Program-made: the position numbers and the translations under genes | Shown here: positions 42,849 to 51,896 of the stretch, in pieces | How the letters are laid out: each line of letters starts with the position of its first letter | Numbering within the stretch: the stretch's first letter is position 1 | Assembly: GCF_004137255.1 (NCBI RefSeq) | Contig: NZ_SDWT01000001.1 | Span: forward strand, 62,001-126,000 | Length of the DNA stretch: 64,000 bases | From: Nocardioides oleivorans | GTDB lineage: Bacteria; Actinomycetota; Actinomycetes; Propionibacteriales; Nocardioidaceae | Reading direction: 5' to 3' | The notes under the pieces: generated by a model | Database searches by the model: none | Seen by the model: only the letters and a program-made list of their open reading frames with translations | What the model was told of the DNA's origin: nothing

Positions 42849-43565
42849 ATGGACCTCAACGGCGCGGTGGCACTCGTCACCGGAGCGAACCGCGGCATCG
42901 GCGCGGAGTTCGTCGAGCAGCTGAAGAAGCGCGGGGTGCGCAAGGTCTACGCCGCGGCGCGCGACGCGAGCACCCTCCGGGCGGAGGGCATCCACGCGAT
43001 CGCGCTCGACGTCACCGACCCCTCCCAGGTCGCCGAGGCGGCCGCGGCGGCGAGCGACGTCCAGCTGCTCGTCAACAACGCCGGCATCTCCACCGGCACG
43101 GCGCTCGTGACCGGTGACGAGGCAACGATCCGGCGCGAGATGGACACCAACTTCTACGGCCCGCTCCTGATGACCCGGGCCTTCGCGCCCGTGCTGGCAG
43201 CGAACGGCGGTGGAGCGATCCTCAACGTCGTCTCGGCCCTGTCGTGGTTCACCGTCCCCGGGGCCGGCGCCTACTCCGCCTCGAAGGCCGCCGCCTGGAT
43301 GCTGAGCGACTCGACCCGCCTCGAGCTCGCGCCCCAGGGCACCCACGTCGTCGCGGTGCACATGGGCCTGGTGGACACCGACATGGCGCAGGGCATGGAC
43401 GCGCCCAAGATCAGCCCGGCCGACCTGGCGAGTGCGGGCCTCGACGCCGTCGAGTCCGGCCGCCAGGAGGTGCTGGGCGACGACTGGGCGCGCTTCGTGA
43501 AGTCGGGCCTGGGCCTCGACCCGCAGGAGCGCTACGAGCAGATCTTCGGCGCACTGGGCGCCTGA
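42849..43565 (+). CDS. Short-chain dehydrogenase/reductase
   Basis: A 238-residue classical SDR. It has TGANRGIG at 11-18 for cofactor, NNAG, the catalytic Ser in NVVSALSW, and Tyr-x3-Lys in YSASK. The substrate is not predictable. It is divergent from and probably repressed by the TetR gene, a pairing often induced by xenobiotic or lipid-like ligands. Confidence 0.92.
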   Translation: MDLNGAVALVTGANRGIGAEFVEQLKKRGVRKVYAAARDASTLRAEGIHAIALDVTDPSQVAEAAAAASDVQLLVNNAGISTGTALVTGDEATIRREMDTNFYGPLLMTRAFAPVLAANGGGAILNVVSALSWFTVPGAGAYSASKAAAWMLSDSTRLELAPQGTHVVAVHMGLVDTDMAQGMDAPKISPADLASAGLDAVESGRQEVLGDDWARFVKSGLGLDPQERYEQIFGALGA

Positions 43566-44966
43566 TCACGCCCGGTCGGCCAGCAGCTCCTCGACGGCGG
43601 CGGCCACCTCGAGCAGCTGCCGGTCGGCGCCGTGGCGCGCGACGAGCTGGACGCCGACGGGCAGGCCCTCGGGCGTGGTGCCGGCCGGGACCGAGATCGC
43701 GGGACAGCCGGTGACGGAGATGAAGTACGCCGACCGCATCCAGGCGAGGTAGTCGGGCATCTCGTTGCCGTTGATGGTCTCGGGGAACTCGTGCTCCACC
43801 GGGAACGGCGGCACCTGCGACGTCGGGAGCAGCAGCACGTCGTGCTCGCCGAAGAAGAGCCGCATCGTCTCCGAGAGCGAGGTGCGCTGGGCGTAGCCAC
43901 GGGCGACGTCGGCGCCGGTGAGCGGCTCGCCGGCGCGGATGTTGGCCTCCAGCGACGGCTTGAACGACGTGGGGTGCTCGGCGAGCAGCGCACCCAGCTT
44001 GGCCTGGAAGTGCCACGCGCGGAGGGTGCGGAAGGTGTCGTCGGCCAGCGACAGGTCGGGGTGCGCCTGGCTCACCGAGGCACCGGCGTCGGAGAGCCGC
44101 GCAGCCGTGGCGCGTACGACGTCCGCGACCCGGTGGTCGACCTCGAAGGACCCGCCGAGGTCGATGCTCGTGGCGACCCTGAGCCCGGCGAGCGGGGCCG
44201 GGGCGAGCGGCGGCGCGAACGTGGCACCCGCGTCGCCGAGGGCGTGCGGCGCACGCGGGTCCGGGCCGGCGAGCACGGACAGCAGGAGGGCGACGTCGCC
44301 GACGTTGCGCGCCATCGGACCACCGACCGAGGTGGTCTCCCACTGGTTGTAGAGGGGCCACTCCGGCACCCGCCCGAGGGACGGGCGCATGCCGACGACG
44401 CCGCAGAACGATGCCGGGTTGCGGAGCGAGCCGCCCATGTCGGAGCCGTCGGCCAGGGGCACCATGCCGGAGGCGAGCGCGCACGCCGCTCCCCCGCTGG
44501 ACCCGCCGGCCGAGCGGGTCGGGTCGACCGGGTTGCGGGTGACGCCGAAGACCGGGTTGAAGGTGTGCGAGCCCGAGGCGAACTCCGGGACGTTGGTCTT
44601 GCCCACGAAGACCACGCCGGCGGCGCGGAGGCGCTCCACGAGCAGCTCGTCGTGGTCGGCGACGTGGTCGGCGTAGACGGGTGAGCCGAAGGTGTGCGGC
44701 CAGCCCTTGAGGGCGTGGGTGTCCTTCACCGCGAACGGCAGCCCGTGGAGCGGTCCGGTCTCCTCGCCCGAGGCCTGCGCCTGGTCGGCGACCGCCGCCC
44801 ACGCGCGCGCCCGCTCGGCGTCGAGCGAGACGATCGCGTTGAGCTCGGGGTTGCGCTCCTCGATCCGGTCGAGGTGCAGCTCGAGCAGCTCGCTCGCCGA
44901 GATCGATCCGTCGCGGACGGCCGCTGCCTGCTCGCGTGCGGTGGAGTCGACCGTGAGGTAGGTCAT
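43566..44966 (-). CDS. Amidase (amidase-signature family)
   Basis: A 466-residue amidase. The catalytic triad is visible as Lys in FAVKDTHALKG, the cis-Ser in SAGGSSGGAA and the nucleophile Ser in DGSDMGGSLRNPA. The ATG at 44966 overlaps the CoxG stop (ATGA), so it is the last gene of the permease-hydroxylase operon; the frame upstream is a shadow. AS-family amidases hydrolyse linear amides and ureides, including AtzE-type carboxybiuret hydrolysis. In this context a ureidomalonate- or carboxybiuret-type hydrolase is a reasonable guess, not established. Confidence 0.9.
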   Translation of the reverse strand: MTYLTVDSTAREQAAAVRDGSISASELLELHLDRIEERNPELNAIVSLDAERARAWAAVADQAQASGEETGPLHGLPFAVKDTHALKGWPHTFGSPVYADHVADHDELLVERLRAAGVVFVGKTNVPEFASGSHTFNPVFGVTRNPVDPTRSAGGSSGGAACALASGMVPLADGSDMGGSLRNPASFCGVVGMRPSLGRVPEWPLYNQWETTSVGGPMARNVGDVALLLSVLAGPDPRAPHALGDAGATFAPPLAPAPLAGLRVATSIDLGGSFEVDHRVADVVRATAARLSDAGASVSQAHPDLSLADDTFRTLRAWHFQAKLGALLAEHPTSFKPSLEANIRAGEPLTGADVARGYAQRTSLSETMRLFFGEHDVLLLPTSQVPPFPVEHEFPETINGNEMPDYLAWMRSAYFISVTGCPAISVPAGTTPEGLPVGVQLVARHGADRQLLEVAAAVEELLADRA

Positions 44967-45610
44967 CGGCGGCGACCGAAGAGGCCGCCGACCACGACGC
45001 CGAGCACGACGAGTCCGGCACCCACGGCGACGCCGGTGAGGAACTCCTGCCTGCTCCCGGCAGCGGGCGCCTTCGCGGGCGCGGTGAAGACCTGGCCGGA
45101 CGCAGCGGGGACGGCCCCACCGCTCGAGGAGGGCGCGCCGGCACCCGCCGCGGGACCCGGCACCACGACCGGTCCACCCGCGACCGCGGAGTCGACGTTG
45201 CCGAAGAACTCCCCCGCCATCCGGCGCGAGACCGAGGTGAGCATGCGCTGCCCGACCCCGCCGATCATCCCGCCGACGACCGCGTCGGCGTCGTACGACA
45301 CCCGCGTCGAGGAGCCCTCGGGCGTGAAGCGGACGTGCACGGTCGCGCCGATCGTGCCGGGCGCACCGGCACCGTCGAGCTTCATCACGAGCGACTCGTG
45401 CTCGACGAGGTCGCTCATCACGCACGAGCCGGCGTAGGTGCCCTTGATGGAGGCGACGCCGGCGGTCACCGTCATGGCGTAGGCGTTCTCGCCGGTCGCC
45501 TCGAGCTTCTCGCAGCCCGGGATGGTGCGGACCAGGACGGACGGGTCGAGCAGCGCGTCCCACGCCTGCTCGACGGGCGCGGCGATGGTGTTCTCACCGG
45601 TGAACTTCAT
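44963..45610 (-). CDS. CoxG-like SRPBCC protein with C-terminal membrane anchor
   Basis: A 215-residue protein. Residues about 1-145 are a CoxG/SRPBCC domain (MKFTGENTIAAPVEQAWDALLDPSVLVRTIPGCEKLE...), followed by a Gly/Pro/Ala linker and one membrane helix near 190-210 ending GRRR. CoxG anchors CO dehydrogenase-like molybdenum hydroxylases to the membrane. It follows the three hydroxylase subunits in the same operon and probably docks them for electron transfer to the respiratory chain. Confidence 0.9.
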   Translation of the reverse strand: MKFTGENTIAAPVEQAWDALLDPSVLVRTIPGCEKLEATGENAYAMTVTAGVASIKGTYAGSCVMSDLVEHESLVMKLDGAGAPGTIGATVHVRFTPEGSSTRVSYDADAVVGGMIGGVGQRMLTSVSRRMAGEFFGNVDSAVAGGPVVVPGPAAGAGAPSSSGGAVPAASGQVFTAPAKAPAAGSRQEFLTGVAVGAGLVVLGVVVGGLFGRRR

Positions 45611-45658
45611 CTTCTCTGCTCCTTGAGTGGGTTTCGGGACGGGCGCGGGGCGCCCTCC

Positions 45659-48055
45659 TCAACCAGCGATCGAGGGGTTGTCGTGCGCGAGCCGCAGGTC
45701 GAAGAGCTCGGACGGCGAGATGGGCATCGCCGTGATGGCGAAGCCCTCCGCGTCCTCGATGGCGGCGGCGAAGACGGCGGCCGACGGGATCACTCCCGCC
45801 TCGCCGGCGCCCTTGATGCCGAGCGGGTTGAGCGGCGACGGGGTCTCGAGGTGGTCGATGTCGATGGTCGTGGGGACCTCCGTGACGTAGGGCATCAGGA
45901 AGTCCATGAACGAGGCGTTGAGCAGCTGCCCCGACTCGTCGTACTCCATCCGCTCGTAGAGCGCACCGCCGACGCCCTGCGCGACCCCGCCGTGGATCTG
46001 GCCCTCGACGATCATCGGGTTGATCAGGTGGCCGCAGTCGTGGACGACGGCGTACTTGAGGATCGTGATCTCGGCCGTGTCGGGGTCGGTCTCGACGATC
46101 ACGGCGTGCATGCCGTTGGCGAAGGTGGAGCGCTCGGGCGAGTAGAAGTCCTTGCCCTCCAGGCCCGGCTCGTCGTCCTCGGCGACCGGCGGCTTGCCGG
46201 GGTCGCCGACGGAGAACTGGGTGGCGGCCTTGGACGCCTCGTCGAAGGCGTAGCGCAGGGGGTTGGACAGCACGGCGACGGTGCCGAGGTCGATCGACGC
46301 GTCGGTCCCCCGCACGGAGACCACGCCGTCGGCGATCTCGAGGTCGTCCTCGGCGGCCTCGAGCGCCTCGGCGGCGATCCGCAGCGCCTTCTCCCTGGCC
46401 CGCAGCGCCGCGAGGTGGATCGCCGAGCCGCTCATCACGGCCGCGCGGGAGGCGAACGTGCCGACGGCGTAGGGCATCTTGCGGGTGTCGCCGGTGGTGA
46501 TCTCGACGTCCTCGAAGCGCACGCCGAGGGTGTCGGCGACGATCTGCGCGAACGCGGTCTGGTGGCCCTGGCCCTGGGTGGTGAGGCCGGTCGCGACCTT
46601 GACCTTGCCGGACGTCTCGATGTGCACGTGCGCGCCCTCGTAGGGGCCGACGCCGGTGCCCTCGACGTAGCAGGCCAGGCCGATGCCGACCCGTCGCCCC
46701 TGGGCGGCCATCTCGGCGCGGAAGTCCTCGAACTCGTCCCAGCCGACGAGCTCCTTGAGCTTGGCGAGCGAGGCGGGGTAGTCACCGGAGTCATAGGTCA
46801 GCGGGCGGCCGTCCTGGAAGACCAGGCCGTGCTCGTAGGGGAACTCGTCGGGCTGGATGAAGTTGGTCGAGCGGACCTCGGTGCGGTCCTTGCCGAGGTA
46901 GCCGGCGATCGCGTCCATCGTCCGCTCCATCACGAAGCAGCCCTGCGGGCGACCGGCGCCGCGGTAGGGCGTGACGATCACCGTGTTGGTGTAGAGCGAC
47001 TCGAAGGTGACCCGGTAGTTGTCCGGCTTGTAGGGGCCGAGCAGCTGCGTCGAGGTGATGATCGGGACGATCAGGCCGTAGGGCGTGTAGGCGCCGTGGT
47101 CGTGCCAGAACTGCACGTGCAGGCCGAGCACGCGACCGTCGTCGTCGAAGCCGACCTCGACGTGGTGCTGCTGCGCGCGCTCGTGGGCCGAGGAGATGAA
47201 GTGCTCGCGCCGGTCCTCGGTGAACTTCACCGGCCGACCCAGCGTCATCGCCGCCAGCGGGACCAGCAGCTCCTCGGGCCAGGGGTGGTTGATCTTCACG
47301 CCGAAGCCACCGCCCACGTCGGGCGTGATCACGTCGACCTTGGCCAGGTCGAGCCCGAGCTTGGCGGCCACGCAGCCCCGCACACCGGTGCTCGTCTGGG
47401 TCGAGCTCCACACCGTCAGGCGGGACGTGTCGGGGTCCCACCGTGCGACGGTGCCGCGGCCCTCCATCGGCGTACAGGCCGAGCGCTCGATGTCGAGCTC
47501 GAGGGTCAGCACGTGGGGTGCGTCCTCGATAGCGGCGCGGGCGTCGCCGTTCTCCTGCGTCATCCGCGCACCGATGTTGTCGGGCACGTCGTCGTGGACG
47601 GCGTTGGCGGCCGCGCGGGCCGCGGCGATGCCGACGACCGGCTTCAGCTGCTCGTAGTCGACGCGGATCCGCGACACGGCGTCCTCGGCGACGTAGCGGT
47701 CGACCGCGACGACGAAGGCGATCGCCTCGCCGACGTAGTTGACCTCGTCCTTCGCCAGGGCGTACTGCGTGCGGCCGTGGGTCAGCGTCGGGTGCGGGAT
47801 CAGCAGGGGCAGCGGCTCGGCCATCGGGCCGGTGAGGTCGTCCCACGTCCACACGGCCAGCACGCCCTCGATGTCGAGCAGGTCGGAGACGTCGATGTCG
47901 ACGATGCGCGCGTGCGCGTGGGGCGAGCGGAGGACCGCGGAGTGCAGCAGCCGCGGGTCGTCGGTGAGCAGGTCGTCGACGTAGCGGCCCTGGCCGCGCA
48001 GGAAGCGCTGGTCCTCGACCCGCGGGACCTTGGTGCCGAACAGCTTGGTGGTCAC
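45659..48055 (-). CDS. Molybdenum hydroxylase large (Mo-cofactor) subunit
   Basis: A 798-residue xanthine oxidase/CoxL-family subunit. Molybdopterin-binding segments include VGGGFGVK and TPYRGAGRPQG, and the catalytic Glu lies in KGAGEAGVIP. The YRGAGR loop marks form II enzymes, not true CO dehydrogenase, which has a Cys-containing loop. The family hydroxylates N-heterocycles or aldehydes with water as oxygen donor. The GTG at 48055 overlaps the small-subunit stop. The adjoining uracil-type permease suggests a pyrimidine or related ring as substrate. Confidence 0.92.
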   Translation of the reverse strand: MTTKLFGTKVPRVEDQRFLRGQGRYVDDLLTDDPRLLHSAVLRSPHAHARIVDIDVSDLLDIEGVLAVWTWDDLTGPMAEPLPLLIPHPTLTHGRTQYALAKDEVNYVGEAIAFVVAVDRYVAEDAVSRIRVDYEQLKPVVGIAAARAAANAVHDDVPDNIGARMTQENGDARAAIEDAPHVLTLELDIERSACTPMEGRGTVARWDPDTSRLTVWSSTQTSTGVRGCVAAKLGLDLAKVDVITPDVGGGFGVKINHPWPEELLVPLAAMTLGRPVKFTEDRREHFISSAHERAQQHHVEVGFDDDGRVLGLHVQFWHDHGAYTPYGLIVPIITSTQLLGPYKPDNYRVTFESLYTNTVIVTPYRGAGRPQGCFVMERTMDAIAGYLGKDRTEVRSTNFIQPDEFPYEHGLVFQDGRPLTYDSGDYPASLAKLKELVGWDEFEDFRAEMAAQGRRVGIGLACYVEGTGVGPYEGAHVHIETSGKVKVATGLTTQGQGHQTAFAQIVADTLGVRFEDVEITTGDTRKMPYAVGTFASRAAVMSGSAIHLAALRAREKALRIAAEALEAAEDDLEIADGVVSVRGTDASIDLGTVAVLSNPLRYAFDEASKAATQFSVGDPGKPPVAEDDEPGLEGKDFYSPERSTFANGMHAVIVETDPDTAEITILKYAVVHDCGHLINPMIVEGQIHGGVAQGVGGALYERMEYDESGQLLNASFMDFLMPYVTEVPTTIDIDHLETPSPLNPLGIKGAGEAGVIPSAAVFAAAIEDAEGFAITAMPISPSELFDLRLAHDNPSIAG

Positions 48056-48585
48056 TCGCGCTCCTCGCCGGTCTCCCGCTGGATCTCGCTGGCACGGAGC
48101 ACCGACTTCACGATGTTCTGGTAGCCGGTGCAGCGGCACAGGTTGCCCGCGATCATCTCCCGCGCCTCGTCCTCGGTGGGGTCGGGGTTGTCGCGCAGCC
48201 CGGCCGTGATCGTGGTGAGGAAGCCCGGCGTGCAGAAGCCGCACTGGAGGCCGTGGCAGTCCTGGAAGCCCTGCTGCACGGGGCTCAGCCGCCCCTGGGC
48301 GGTGCCGTCCGGCTCGGTGAGCCCCTCGACGGTCGTGATCTCGGAGTCGACGGCCGAGACCGCGAACATCAGGCAGGACCGCATCGGCCGGCCGTCGACG
48401 AGGATCGTGCAGGCGCCGCAGACGCCGTGCTCGCAGCCGACGTGGGTGCCGGTGAGGCCGAGGTCGTGGCGCAGGGCGTCGGAGAGCAGGCGCCGAGCCG
48501 GGACCCGCACCTCGTGGACGGTCCCGTTGACGTGCAACCGGACGTCGTGGAGCTCCTCCCCTGACGGGCTGGGCTGGATGCTCAT
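48052..48585 (-). CDS. Molybdenum hydroxylase [2Fe-2S] small subunit
   Basis: A 177-residue two-cluster ferredoxin subunit. The N-terminal plant-type cluster is in GCEHGVCGACTILVDG, and the C-terminal helical domain cluster cysteines are in QCGFCTPGF and LCRCTGY. It passes electrons from the Mo site to FAD. It overlaps the subunit genes on both sides by 4 bases. Confidence 0.95.
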   Translation of the reverse strand: MSIQPSPSGEELHDVRLHVNGTVHEVRVPARRLLSDALRHDLGLTGTHVGCEHGVCGACTILVDGRPMRSCLMFAVSAVDSEITTVEGLTEPDGTAQGRLSPVQQGFQDCHGLQCGFCTPGFLTTITAGLRDNPDPTEDEAREMIAGNLCRCTGYQNIVKSVLRASEIQRETGEERE

Positions 48586-49436
48586 CGGGCCCTCCTGGTG
48601 TGCGCGTGGTCGGTCGCGGCCGCCAGGACCTTTGGCACCAGCACCTTGACGAGGTGGGCGCGGTAGGCGGCGGTCGCGTGGATGTCGTCGGCGGGGTCGA
48701 GACCGGCCAGGGCCTTCTCGGCCGGCGCGTCGAGGGCGTCGGTGACGTCGACGACGGTCGGGACGTCGCTGACCGAGACGAAGCCGAGCCGGGCGCTGGT
48801 GACGGTGTCGGCGTCCGGGCCCGTCCCCAGCTGCACGAGGGCGGCGACGCCGACGAGGGCGTAGTCGCCGTGGCGCCGGGCGATCTCCTGGAACGCCACG
48901 CCCCCGCCGGGCGCGAGGGCCGGGAAGGATGCGCCGACCGCGAGCTCGTCGTGGGCCAGCGTCGACTCGAGCGGGCCGGCGAACAGCTCGGCGGCCGGGA
49001 TCGTACGACGACCGCGCACCGACGCGACGTCCACCGATCCCTCCAGCAGTCGCAGCACCATCGGCATCTCGGCCGCGGCGTCGGCGTGCACGAGCGAGCC
49101 CACCGTCGTGCCCCTGTTGCGGATCGTGGGGTGGGCGACGTGGGACAGCGCCATCGCGAGCAGCGGCTGGACCTCGGCCGCGTCCGCCGAGGCGAGGACC
49201 TCGGCGTGACGGGCGAGGGCGCCGATCCGGACCCCGGACCCGTCGGCCTCGACCAGTCCCAGGTCGGGCAGGGCGTTGATGTCGACGAGCCTCGAGGGCG
49301 CCGCCAGGCGCATGGACAGCAGCGGGACCAGGGACTGGCCGCCGGCCAGCACCTTCGCCCCCTGGTCCTCCGCGAGCGCCGCGAGGGCTTCCTCGAGGGT
49401 GGTCGGACGCAGGTAGGCGAAGGGTGCGGGCTTCAC
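48582..49436 (-). CDS. Molybdenum hydroxylase FAD-binding medium subunit
   Basis: A 284-residue FAD subunit of the CoxM type. It has the flavin motifs AGGQSLVPLLSMRL (about 32-45) and TIRNRGTTVGSLVHADAAAE (about 105-124). The GTG at 49436 was chosen as the start of the PAPFAYLRPTTLEEAL family N-terminus; upstream residues in the open frame are unlike the family. It begins 4 bases after the permease stop. Confidence 0.93.
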   Translation of the reverse strand: MKPAPFAYLRPTTLEEALAALAEDQGAKVLAGGQSLVPLLSMRLAAPSRLVDINALPDLGLVEADGSGVRIGALARHAEVLASADAAEVQPLLAMALSHVAHPTIRNRGTTVGSLVHADAAAEMPMVLRLLEGSVDVASVRGRRTIPAAELFAGPLESTLAHDELAVGASFPALAPGGGVAFQEIARRHGDYALVGVAALVQLGTGPDADTVTSARLGFVSVSDVPTVVDVTDALDAPAEKALAGLDPADDIHATAAYRAHLVKVLVPKVLAAATDHAHTRRAR

Positions 49437-49440
49437 GGGG

Positions 49441-50838
49441 TTACTTGGCCTCGCCGTCTGCGGACTCGGGGTGGCTGAGGTTCTGGGTGACGCCGCCGGC
49501 ACCGTCACCGGTGCGGCCCTTGACCATGTGGAAGAAGGCGATGACCAGGATCGTGCCGAGCGAGATGCCGCCGAGCTGGAAGTCGTCACCGAAGGTCAGG
49601 GTGACGCCGCCGATGCCGACGATGATGCCTGCGGCGAGACCGACCATGTTGACCGGGTTGCCGAAGTCGACCTTGTTCTCGACCCAGATCTTCGCGCCCA
49701 CGAGACCGATCATCCCGTAGAGGACAACCGTGATGCCGCCGAGCACACCGCCCGGGGTCGCACTCACGATGGCGCCGAACTTGGGGCACAGGCCGAGCAG
49801 GATGGCGACGCCCGCGGCGACGTAGTAGGCCGCGCTCGAGTAGACCCGCGTGGCACCCATGACGCCGATGTTCTCGGCGTACGTCGTGGTCGGCGAGCCG
49901 CCGAAGGCGCTGGCGAAGGCGGTCGCGATGCCGTCGGCACCGATCGCGCGGCCCATGTAGGGGTCGAGGTTCTCACCCGTCATCTCGGCGACCGCCTTGA
50001 CGTGGCCGGTGTTCTCGGCGACGAGCGCGATGACGCCGGGCAGGACGAGGAGGATCGCGGTGAGCGAGAACGACGGGCCGTGCACGACGGAGACGCCGTC
50101 GGCGAGCGTGCCGCTCGGCAGGCCGATCCAGTCGGCGGCCTGCACGCCCGCCCAGGAGACGCGGTCGTGCTCGGTCGCCTCGGTGGCACCGCCGAGGACC
50201 GACGTGATGGGGCCGAGGACGAGGTCGGCGACCCACGACAGGACGTAGCCGAAGATGAGCGCGAGGAAGACCGCGATGCGCGACCAGAAGCCCGGCAGCA
50301 TCACGGCCGCGAAGACCATGAACGCGGCGGTGAGCAGCGCGATCCACTGGTCCTGGGGCCAGTAGACGCCTGCGACGACCGGCGCGAGGTTGAAGCCGAT
50401 GAGCATGACCACGGCGCCGGTGACGGCCGGCGGCAGGATCTTGTGGATCAGCTCGGCCCCGGCGAAGTGCACGAGCACGCCGACGGCGGCGAGCACGAGG
50501 CCGCCGACCAGGATCGCGCCGGTGACGTAGGACGAGTCGTTGCCCTCGTCGAGCAGGCGGATCGCCGCGACCGACGCGACGAACGACGCGCTCGTGCCGA
50601 GGTAGCTGGGCACCCGGTTCTGGACGATGAGCAGGAACAGGATCGTGCAGAGGCCCGAGAACATGATGGCGAGGTTGGCGTCGAGCCCCATCACCAGCGG
50701 GAAGACGAAGGTCGCACCGAACATCGCGACCACGTGCTGGGCACCGAGACCGAGGGTCTTGCCCCACGGGAGGCGCTGGTGCGGGAGCACCACCTCGCCC
50801 GGAGCGGGATCGACCACGTCCCACTTGAACATCGACAT
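49441..50838 (-). CDS. NCS2-family permease, uracil (UraA/RutG) type
   Basis: A 465-residue nucleobase transporter with about 14 membrane segments. The substrate-site segment reads TTTYAENIGVMGATRVYS, matching the uracil branch (UraA, PyrP, RutG). Purine-type members such as XanQ have a QNVG sequence there. The Glu-containing ALVAENTGHVKAVAEMTG also fits RutG. The ATG at 50838 has GGAGG 6 bases upstream. It is the first gene of the operon permease-FAD-FeS-Mo-CoxG-amidase, implying import of a pyrimidine-like ring for oxidation. Confidence 0.92.
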   Translation of the reverse strand: MSMFKWDVVDPAPGEVVLPHQRLPWGKTLGLGAQHVVAMFGATFVFPLVMGLDANLAIMFSGLCTILFLLIVQNRVPSYLGTSASFVASVAAIRLLDEGNDSSYVTGAILVGGLVLAAVGVLVHFAGAELIHKILPPAVTGAVVMLIGFNLAPVVAGVYWPQDQWIALLTAAFMVFAAVMLPGFWSRIAVFLALIFGYVLSWVADLVLGPITSVLGGATEATEHDRVSWAGVQAADWIGLPSGTLADGVSVVHGPSFSLTAILLVLPGVIALVAENTGHVKAVAEMTGENLDPYMGRAIGADGIATAFASAFGGSPTTTYAENIGVMGATRVYSSAAYYVAAGVAILLGLCPKFGAIVSATPGGVLGGITVVLYGMIGLVGAKIWVENKVDFGNPVNMVGLAAGIIVGIGGVTLTFGDDFQLGGISLGTILVIAFFHMVKGRTGDGAGGVTQNLSHPESADGEAK

Positions 50839-50977
50839 GTCAGGCCTCCAGATTCGCAGGGGTGAGTTACCCGAGATGCCACAAACTAGTGCGGCCCATC
50901 TCACACCCTCACTGGCGACACTTGCCGAAGGAACGCCGGGTTCGATGACAAGTTCTCCCGCGCGTTACGGTCGTCAC

Positions 50978-50983
50978 TAGATT
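50978..50983 (+). promoter_or_regulatory. -10 element of a predicted leaderless gene
   Basis: TAGATT, 6 bases before the ATG at 50990, with no Shine-Dalgarno between. Confidence 0.55.
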
Positions 50984-50989
50984 GGGTGC

Positions 50990-51457
50990 ATGGGTCTGCC
51001 TGCCACCTCGCTGCGGCGCGCCACCCCCGCCGACGCGGCCGCGGTCGCCGACATCGCGGAGGCGGCGTACTTCCCCTACCTCGAGCGGATGGGCGGCCTC
51101 CGCCCGGGCCCGATGGACACCGACTACGCCTCGGCCCTGTCCTCGGGCGACGTCGAGGCCTGGGTCGCGGTGGCCGACGCGGCGGTCGTCGGCTTCCTCC
51201 TGCTGGTGCCCGAGGAGGACGGCCTCCTGCTCGACAACGTCGCCGTCCGCCCCTCGCACCACGGCCGAGGGACCGGGCGCCTGCTGCTGTCCCACGCCGA
51301 GCTCCGGGCGCAGGCCCTCGGGCTCGCCCGGATCCGGCTCTACACCCACGTGACGATGGTCGAGAACCAGCAGCTCTACGCGCGACTCGGCTACGTCGAG
51401 ACCCACCGCGCCACCGAGCGCGGGCTCACCCGGGTGTTCTTGGCCAAGCACCTCTAG
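50990..51457 (+). CDS. GNAT-family N-acetyltransferase
   Basis: A 155-residue GNAT protein. The acetyl-CoA loop is RPSHHGRGTGRLLLSHAE (about 88-105), and the C-terminal motif NQQLYARLGYVETHR is typical. The acceptor is unknown. It is divergent from the NCS2 permease and appears leaderless. Confidence 0.9.
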   Translation: MGLPATSLRRATPADAAAVADIAEAAYFPYLERMGGLRPGPMDTDYASALSSGDVEAWVAVADAAVVGFLLLVPEEDGLLLDNVAVRPSHHGRGTGRLLLSHAELRAQALGLARIRLYTHVTMVENQQLYARLGYVETHRATERGLTRVFLAKHL

Positions 51458-51753
51458 GCCGGCGACAGCATCGCTCCGTCCACCCACATCTCGACGATCG
51501 CCCAGCCGCCCTCGTCGGGCACCGCGACGCAGATGCGGCCGTCGTACCTGCCCTGGATGTTGCGCCACGCCAGCAGCAGGACCGCCTGGCGCCCGCGCGG
51601 CCCGTCGTACCAGGCGTGCTTGACCGGCGGCGGCGACGGCTCCACCTCACGGGCCGGCGCGGACTGCTGACCTGCCTGCCGGGCGCGGGTGTTGGCGACG
51701 CGCTGGGCCAGCGTCTCCCGCTCGTCGTCCCTCCTGCCCATCCCGCCCGCCAC
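51454..51753 (-). CDS. Uncharacterised small protein
   Basis: A 99-residue protein with a charged N-terminal helix (about 8-30), a Pro-rich stretch, then HAWYDGPRGRQAVLLLAWRNIQGRYDGRICVAV and a Trp-rich end. I recognise no family. The GTG at 51753 is supported by TAACCT 7 bases upstream. It converges on the GNAT gene, overlapping its end by 4 bases. Confidence 0.65.
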   Translation of the reverse strand: MAGGMGRRDDERETLAQRVANTRARQAGQQSAPAREVEPSPPPVKHAWYDGPRGRQAVLLLAWRNIQGRYDGRICVAVPDEGGWAIVEMWVDGAMLSPA

Positions 51754-51760
51754 GTAGATC

Positions 51761-51766
51761 AGGTTA
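51761..51766 (-). promoter_or_regulatory. -10 element of a predicted leaderless gene
   Basis: TAACCT on the minus strand, 7 bases before the GTG at 51753. Confidence 0.45.
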
Positions 51767-51896
51767 TCCGCTCATCGAGCACTTGATCGAATATTGTCAT
51801 TCTGCGATGGAACATGGCGGAGCGACATGGAGCCCCGGCCGGGCCCGGGGCCACCCGGTCGATCGGGCCGAGCCGCGCCACCGGGAGACTGCCGCC

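Noticed and set aside
45659-49436. Carbon monoxide dehydrogenase (coxMSL)
   Set aside because: The active-site loop is YRGAGR (form II), not the Cys-containing loop of true CO dehydrogenase, and the operon includes a uracil-type permease and an amidase.
49441-50838. Xanthine or uric acid permease
   Set aside because: The substrate-site segment reads TYAENIGVM as in uracil transporters; purine-type members have a QNVG sequence at this place.
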